A DNA stretch of 64,000 bases from NCBI GenBank assembly GCA_002892395.1, contig NBBL01000003.1, forward strand, positions 124,001-188,000. Reading direction: 5' to 3'. How positions within the stretch are numbered: the stretch's first letter is position 1; each line of letters opens with the position of its first letter. The translations under genes were made by a program, and so were the position numbers. This DNA is from Lachnospiraceae bacterium (GTDB lineage Bacteria > Bacillota > Clostridia > Lachnospirales > Lachnospiraceae). Shown in pieces: positions 60,174 to 64,000 of the stretch. The notes under the pieces were generated by a model, which ran no database searches, had not been told where the DNA came from, and saw only the letters and a program-made list of their open reading frames with translations.

Positions 60174-61769
60174 TCAACGAGCCTCATGAAGAAGCCGGTA
60201 AACTGCGGCGCTGCGATAAAGCTCGATGGTCTCCGGCATTTTTCCCAGACGGTAGCCCAGCAGGTCCGCAATTCTCTGAAGCCGGTACTTGATGGTGTTC
60301 TTATGGAGAAACAGCATCTCCGCGGTCCGTGTAACGCTGCCGTCGCAGTCCAGAAGGAAGATACAGGCCGTATCCAGCAGATCGTGGTATTCCCGGTCAG
60401 CCTGTAAAGCTGCCAGCGGCAGGGTGCGCCGCACAGCAGCGGCCTCTCCCTCGTCAATGCGTTTGCGACAGGAGGCTGCCAGCTCCAGCTCCCCTTGCAG
60501 GAACATTTTTTTATGAGGGAAAATGCGCCTGGCATCCTCCAAATTGTCGAGAGTCAACAAATATGCTCTCCGGCAGCTTGTCGTATTGGACAATCCGCTG
60601 CATCGCACCACCACAGCATCCGGACTGGTTTCCAGCACGCACGAAAGGATCTCCCGGATGGTGCTCTCGGTTTCCCGCAAAGAATGTGGTGTGCTAAGGC
60701 ACATGACCGGCTGCCCTTCATAAATGGCGCCCACAACGGTATCCGCACATTGTCTGACCAGGGCCAGATCCTGCTCGATCCGCTGTTCCACTACCCCTGC
60801 ATCCGCGCCGCACAGCATCCACAGCTCATGAACAGATGCAACGTCCACATGAAAGATCTCCGCCAGACGGCGCATTTTCAACGGTTCGTCCTGCAAAATT
60901 GCCCGCACCAATTCATGAATCGCCACAGCACCATGCTGCTTTCCCCAGATATTGATGCAGATTCTCATGATATCCGCCGCCTGCTCCACCAACGAAGCCC
61001 CCAGCGGAGCGCCGACCTTGATCAGCGTCAGACGGAGCGGCTGCGCCAGATCCGAGTGGATAGAAATGCAGGACATTTCCGTATCCGCAAGAAAGGGACA
61101 GGGCACGCAGGTCTGCTCAGCCGAAAGCGGCAGGTAGCGTTCTATCCCCTCCCGGACCGGATCCTCCATACCGCTGGGCCAGGTCGCAAGATTCAGGATG
61201 TTGCCTTCATGGGTAGTCAATACCGCGGAGCACCCAAGCTCTGCGCACAGCATTTGCAGTGCGGTCCCCACCGTCTGCCGGTGGTGCGGTGCTGAGGAGA
61301 TCCGCGCAAGAATATCCGATACCAGGGATCCCGGTACCAGGCGATCCTTGTAGATGCACTCTGTCACATCGGCAATCAGGTCGCTGTAACGGAGATACCG
61401 CTGACCCTCCGGCATACAGATCAGGACGAAATCATTGGCGTCGGCGATCTCGATCAACCGTCGGTCCACTTGAGGAAGGTAGACGCCTACATAATACAGC
61501 ACCATCCCCACTTCCCCGCCCTCAATGAGCCGCAGCAGATTGGAGCACTGCCGCTCCACATCATTGATGCAGTTGAGAAAGCCGGTAATAACGATCTCAC
61601 TGCCGGGGTATTTGTTATGGCGAAACACCTCGTTGATCAGGACCCCCGGATCGGTAGATTCCAATACGGAGATGGAAGACACAACTTTTTTCAGCCCGCC
61701 TGCTCCGCCAATAACGCGGGCCTGTTGCAGGGATGGCAGCTTCAGCAGGTCGGATACGGTCACACTCAT
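60174..61769 (-). CDS. PucR family transcriptional regulator
   Basis: A 531-residue regulator. The N-terminal PucR domain starts SVTVSDLLKLPSLQQARVIGGAGGLKK and contains VVSSISVLESTDP. A central GGDEF-like/CdaR region is followed by the C-terminal helix-turn-helix FLDCDGSVTRTAEMLFLHKNTIKYRLQRI. Members control purine, allantoin and related catabolic genes in response to a metabolite. The ATG at 61769 has AGAAGGTG upstream. It lies directly upstream of the permease operon and has its own terminator, so it probably regulates that operon. Confidence 0.92.
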   Translation of the reverse strand: MSVTVSDLLKLPSLQQARVIGGAGGLKKVVSSISVLESTDPGVLINEVFRHNKYPGSEIVITGFLNCINDVERQCSNLLRLIEGGEVGMVLYYVGVYLPQVDRRLIEIADANDFVLICMPEGQRYLRYSDLIADVTECIYKDRLVPGSLVSDILARISSAPHHRQTVGTALQMLCAELGCSAVLTTHEGNILNLATWPSGMEDPVREGIERYLPLSAEQTCVPCPFLADTEMSCISIHSDLAQPLRLTLIKVGAPLGASLVEQAADIMRICINIWGKQHGAVAIHELVRAILQDEPLKMRRLAEIFHVDVASVHELWMLCGADAGVVEQRIEQDLALVRQCADTVVGAIYEGQPVMCLSTPHSLRETESTIREILSCVLETSPDAVVVRCSGLSNTTSCRRAYLLTLDNLEDARRIFPHKKMFLQGELELAASCRKRIDEGEAAAVRRTLPLAALQADREYHDLLDTACIFLLDCDGSVTRTAEMLFLHKNTIKYRLQRIADLLGYRLGKMPETIELYRSAAVYRLLHEAR

Positions 61770-61833
61770 GATTTCACCTTCTTCTCTGGTTGAGATGTGC
61801 TCACGGCACAATCTCACACGTTTGCTCTTTCAT

Positions 61834-61999
61834 GTGAACAACCCACGACTGAAGTCGCAGGCATCAGGCAGCGGTGATTTTAGCCCGATATAAGGCGATG
61901 CTCTGAGACCGCGTCTGTCATCCAGAACCTTTGGAGCAATCGGACCGCAGGGGGTAAGGCCTCGGCACTCTCTCTGCCGCCGAAGCCTATACAATGATA
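61834..61999 (-). mobile_element. IS200/IS605-like right end with structured RNA-like segment, no transposase
   Basis: The minus strand ends with CGACTTCAGTCGTGGG and TTGTTCAC at 61834, the subterminal palindrome and terminal sequence of IS200/IS605 elements. Upstream of it, to about 61999, lies a GC-rich segment with a nine-pair stem (GGCTTCGGC/GCCGAGGCC), resembling the omegaRNA scaffold at the 3' end of tnpB genes. No TnpA or TnpB gene is found here. It is adjacent to the PucR gene start (65 bases). Assignment is by recognition of the end sequence; not aligned. Confidence 0.5.
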
Positions 62000-62203
62000 G
62001 ATTAAATTTCAGTTCTCTGTCTTTTCATTGGAAGAAGTCCTGAAAAATTTAATCAGGATATTCAGTCGCATCGCAAAGGCATTGTAGCATATTCTATCTG
62101 GGAAAAAGAGTGAGGATAGGATAATACGATTTGAGAGTACAGATTGTTAGATGGAAAGTCAACATTTGCATTGCAAATCAAACACAAACTGTTGTCAGTA
62201 TGA

Positions 62204-62395
62204 TCCAGAGCATCCGCAAACCGCGAGAAAATCAAGACGCTGGCGGCGAAGACCCATATGTCCATGCGCGACTATGTCACCGCCTGCTGTCTCGGCAAGC
62301 GGATCATCGTCATCGACGAGCAGAAAGAACTGCTCCGTCGGCTCAAGGAAATCGGCAGCAGCATCGCATTGACGCTGATAAAAACATTCAAATAA
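62204..62395 (+). pseudogene. Truncated MobC-like mobilisation protein
   Basis: An open stretch of 63 codons reads KTHMSMRDYVTACCLGKRI followed by DEQKELLRRLKEIGSSIA, the core of MobC relaxosome proteins of plasmids and mobilisable elements. The N-terminus is lost (stop immediately upstream, no start codon) and the C-terminus turns to unrelated sequence before a stop at 62395. No relaxase is nearby, so it is a fragment of a former mobile element. Confidence 0.6.
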
Positions 62396-62476
62396 GGAGA
62401 ATATAGGGCGCAGGTATGAATGATATACGAAGCAACCGCTAAACAGCAGTCTCCATTTTCAATCAATGCAGACTAT

Positions 62477-62845
62477 TTAAGCGCTGCTTCTTTTTCTTTT
62501 ATGATCTTTTATCCTCTCAATCAATAACTGTGCGACGATTATTCCAATAACCAGAATTATAATTTCACAATGGTTCATAAAGTCTCTGAATATAAAATAC
62601 CCAAGTAATAAAAAATCGACAAGCAAAAAGCGATACAACCATATCCGGTTCAGTTGGAAATAATATATATATACCGTTATTAATATACCTAAAATCAATA
62701 ATCTTAAAATACTGTATAAAATATATGGATATGCATTGTAACTGGTACGTCTGATGTATTCAAAAGTGTTCCTCAAAAAAATATCTGCTATCATAAACAA
62801 ATGCAAAACACATATACTATATTTTGATATGATTTTAGTTATCAT
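62477..62845 (-). CDS. Small four-helix membrane protein, possible immunity protein
   Basis: A 122-residue, AT-rich gene product with four hydrophobic segments (about residues 9-25, 41-62, 66-87 and 92-110) and a basic tail (RIKDHKRKRSS). No family is recognised. Its start overlaps the 3' end of the preceding peptide gene by 11 bases, so the two are translationally coupled. That arrangement, and size and topology, resemble bacteriocin immunity proteins; this is inference. Confidence 0.5.
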   Translation of the reverse strand: MITKIISKYSICVLHLFMIADIFLRNTFEYIRRTSYNAYPYILYSILRLLILGILITVYIYYFQLNRIWLYRFLLVDFLLLGYFIFRDFMNHCEIIILVIGIIVAQLLIERIKDHKRKRSSA

Positions 62846-63171
62846 AGGGGTTATTTACGACCGAAAAACTCCAAGTCGAAGAGCCACGGCCTAAAGTTAA
62901 TTTATAATTGGCTCCCATTAGACAGCTATGCGTTGTTGATACAGCTTTCCACGAGGATGGTGCTGTCACCGACCAAGATGAAGAAGTCGAGGTATACGTT
63001 GCAGACTTTGTTTGATATCCGCCCGAATAAAATCCCTGGCATGCATAACTCACACTCTGACTTTTTACCGAGGCCCCACTATTGGCTCTGGAATGAGTTC
63101 CTCTTATACTAGTAAGTTCAACATATTGTAATCCATCTACTTCAGATAAATTATAATTTACAATTATTCAT
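62835..63171 (-). CDS. Candidate secreted or bacteriocin-like peptide, apparent frameshift at the start
   Basis: The intact frame (GTG at 63053) encodes 72 residues rich in Ser, Thr, Tyr and Trp, with two Cys (YACQGF and HSCLMG) and the segments SSSWSVTAPSSW and SSTWSFSVVN. The same frame stays open upstream to about 63164, adding VNYNLSEVDGLQYVEL and TSIRGTHSRANSG. There is no start in that frame, but an ATG at 63171 with a perfect GGAGGTG site lies one base out of frame. A one-base loss would give about 112 residues. No family is recognised. Confidence 0.45.
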
Positions 63172-63206
63172 AAGTCACCTCCAAATTAACAAACTACCAG
63201 TTCATC

Positions 63207-63260
63207 TCAACACATAAATATATCTCCGTTTTTATACCTCATGGAATTAATTTTTTTCAT
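63207..63260 (-). CDS. Seventeen-residue leader-type peptide
   Basis: ATG at 63260 follows AAAGGGAG by seven bases and encodes MKKINSMRYKNGDIFMC before a TGA. It lies 35 bases ahead of the ribosome site of the bacteriocin-like peptide gene, on the same strand. It may be a translated leader or a decayed gene start; too short to judge by composition. Confidence 0.3.
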   Translation of the reverse strand: MKKINSMRYKNGDIFMC

Positions 63261-63527
63261 AAAATAACTCCCTTTAAAAATTAATAGTGTCTAGACTTAC
63301 GTTGCTAAATAGAAATAAATTTGGTTTAAATATCTAAATTAATTTTACTTTAAAGACTATATTGATAATAAGTACACAAATCATTAAAATTTTTTTAGAT
63401 TATTATAGACATAGATATATTATTTTTGCAGATAATAGGCGGGCTCTATTCTTAAACTCAGCTGCTCCAGGACGAAATGCCCATTTTATTTGTGCGACTG
63501 ATCTTCTCTTCCCACATGGCAGACAGA

Positions 63528-63668
63528 TCAGAATTCATCAGTTCTTCGGACCTGCCGGATACGCTCAATGGTTCCATCTTCATGGACGATCACTCTTTCT
63601 TTGGAAGAATCAGTCTCTGGGTCGATGTGGGCAATGGCTTGACAGATTCCGGAATCCGTTTTATGATT
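63528..63668 (-). pseudogene. Short open frame resembling a gene end
   Basis: Forty-six sense codons between stops, without a start, read AIAHIDPETDSSKERVIVHE and then DGTIERIRQVRR, which looks like protein sequence rather than noise. The family is not recognised. It overlaps the promoter of the FMN riboswitch on the other strand, so it is more likely an old fragment than a working gene. Confidence 0.25.
63639..63667 (+). promoter_or_regulatory. Promoter of the riboflavin operon leader
   Basis: Perfect TTGACA (63639-63644), a 17-base spacer and TATGAT (63662-63667). Transcription would start near 63674, just ahead of the FMN aptamer. Confidence 0.85.
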
Positions 63669-63676
63669 TTAATGCA

Positions 63677-63786
63677 GTCTTCAGGGCAGGGTGCAATTCC
63701 CTACCGGCGGTATAGCCCGCGAGCCGTATGGCATGATCCGGTCAGATTCCGGAGCCGACAGTACAGTCTGGATGGAAGAAGATACG
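63677..63786 (+). promoter_or_regulatory. FMN riboswitch (RFN element)
   Basis: The conserved aptamer segments occur in order: GGGCAGGGTG, ATTCCCTACCGGCGGT, CCCGCGAGC, TCCGGT with ATTCCGG, and GCCGACAGTACAGTCTGGAT, closed by GAAGAAG. It senses flavin mononucleotide and lowers expression of riboflavin synthesis or uptake genes when FMN is plentiful. It lies 165 bases ahead of ribD. Confidence 0.96.
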
Positions 63787-63823
63787 CGTGATACACGGGA
63801 ATCCGTGTTTATGCCCGCAATGC

Positions 63824-63855
63824 AAACGCCCTGGAATCTTGATTCCGGGGCGTTT
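63824..63855 (+). terminator. First terminator downstream of the FMN riboswitch
   Basis: AAACGCCCTGGAATC pairs with GATTCCGGGGCGTTT (one mismatch) and runs into TTTTAT. Its position 40 bases after the aptamer makes it the likely riboswitch-controlled terminator. Confidence 0.8.
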
Positions 63856-63900
63856 TATATTCCTTCTTCCTCCACGTTTGTGTACTCTGTGTACGCATCC

Positions 63901-63926
63901 AGCCCGAATGACTTCGGGCTGTTTTT
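63901..63926 (+). terminator. Second terminator ahead of ribD
   Basis: AGCCCGAA and TTCGGGCT pair perfectly around TGAC and are followed by GTTTTTATTT. It ends 26 bases before the ribD start, a second barrier in the same leader. Confidence 0.8.
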
Positions 63927-63951
63927 ATTTGATGCATACAGGAGTGTGGCA

Positions 63952-64000
63952 ATGGAATCAAAATTTATGCTTCGCGCCTTGGAGCTTGCAAAACAAGGCG
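63952..64000 (+). CDS. ribD: Riboflavin biosynthesis deaminase/reductase RibD (first 16 codons)
   Basis: ATG with CAGGAG upstream begins MESKFMLRALELAKQG, the normal N-terminus of RibD, which deaminates and reduces the pyrimidine intermediate of riboflavin synthesis. The rest is beyond the window. The identification is strengthened by the FMN riboswitch just upstream. Confidence 0.85.
   Translation, partial: MESKFMLRALELAKQG

Noticed and set aside
62164-62178. Perfect palindrome ATTTGCA-T-TGCAAAT as an operator or oriT part
   Set aside because: It could be part of a mobilisation origin near mobC, but a single short palindrome in AT-rich DNA is not enough to call it.
62131-62406. Plus-strand ORFs of 73-91 codons around the mobC fragment
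   Set aside because: The MobC-like residues are in a third frame; these ORFs are shadows.
63362-63791. Two plus-strand ORFs of 104-117 codons upstream of ribD
   Set aside because: They run through the ribD promoter and the FMN riboswitch and have no ribosome sites; the RNA element explains the sequence.

Overview
The window looks like a chromosomal stretch from a moderately GC-rich member of the Clostridia, most plausibly Lachnospiraceae or a close relative. The evidence is the Gram-positive gene order tadA-ffs(large SRP RNA)-dnaX-ybaB-recR, strong AGGAGG-type ribosome binding sites, a Tad pilus locus of the clostridial kind (DUF5702, DUF6382, no secretin), DUF5711, a BMP-type nucleoside ABC transporter and an FMN riboswitch ahead of ribD. 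Genus and species cannot be called. No rRNA, tRNA or CRISPR array was seen.

Layout: 0-8.7 kb (minus) carries a DUF1292 gene cut by the window edge, a UvrD-type helicase translationally coupled to gltX, and a BMP/ABC nucleoside importer with an internal terminator. 8.8-11.7 kb is trkA-trkH. 12-16.3 kb (plus) is a secreted coiled-coil protein followed by an MMPL exporter. 16.7-22.7 kb (minus) is housekeeping (rlmB, mrnC, cysS, ispF, a lipid kinase), with several unrelated GC-rich tandem repeats between genes. 22.8-23.9 kb is an IS30-family element. 24.1-32.5 kb holds a TtcA-like gene, then cvpA, a TPR protein, recR, ybaB, dnaX, pfkA, ffs and tadA. 32.6-35.7 kb is a two-component system. 35.7-43.5 kb holds a four-gene minus operon (coiled-coil membrane protein, DUF5711, ROK kinase, MBL hydrolase), then mtnN, murG, a rhomboid protease and a HIT protein. 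43.7-55.4 kb is a Tad/Flp pilus locus interrupted by a divergent glgB.

From 55.4 kb the character changes. A non-coding, probably decayed stretch is followed by a compact catabolic cassette (NCS1/cytosine-type permease, DUF917 protein, hydantoinase/oxoprolinase subunit A, and a PucR-type regulator). This is bordered on the right by an IS200/IS605-like end with a structured RNA-like segment and a truncated mobC gene, so the cassette probably arrived on a mobile element. Next comes an AT-rich patch with a candidate secreted peptide whose gene overlaps that of a four-helix membrane protein (possible bacteriocin/immunity pair). The window ends with a strong promoter, an FMN riboswitch, two terminators in tandem and the first codons of ribD.

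The most interesting points for follow-up are the peptide/membrane-protein pair near 62.5-63.2 kb, the orphan IS605/omegaRNA-like end beside the PucR gene, the pseudopilin with two Ada-like Cys/His repeats, the secreted coiled-coil protein paired with an MMPL exporter, and the array of distinct minisatellites between housekeeping genes.
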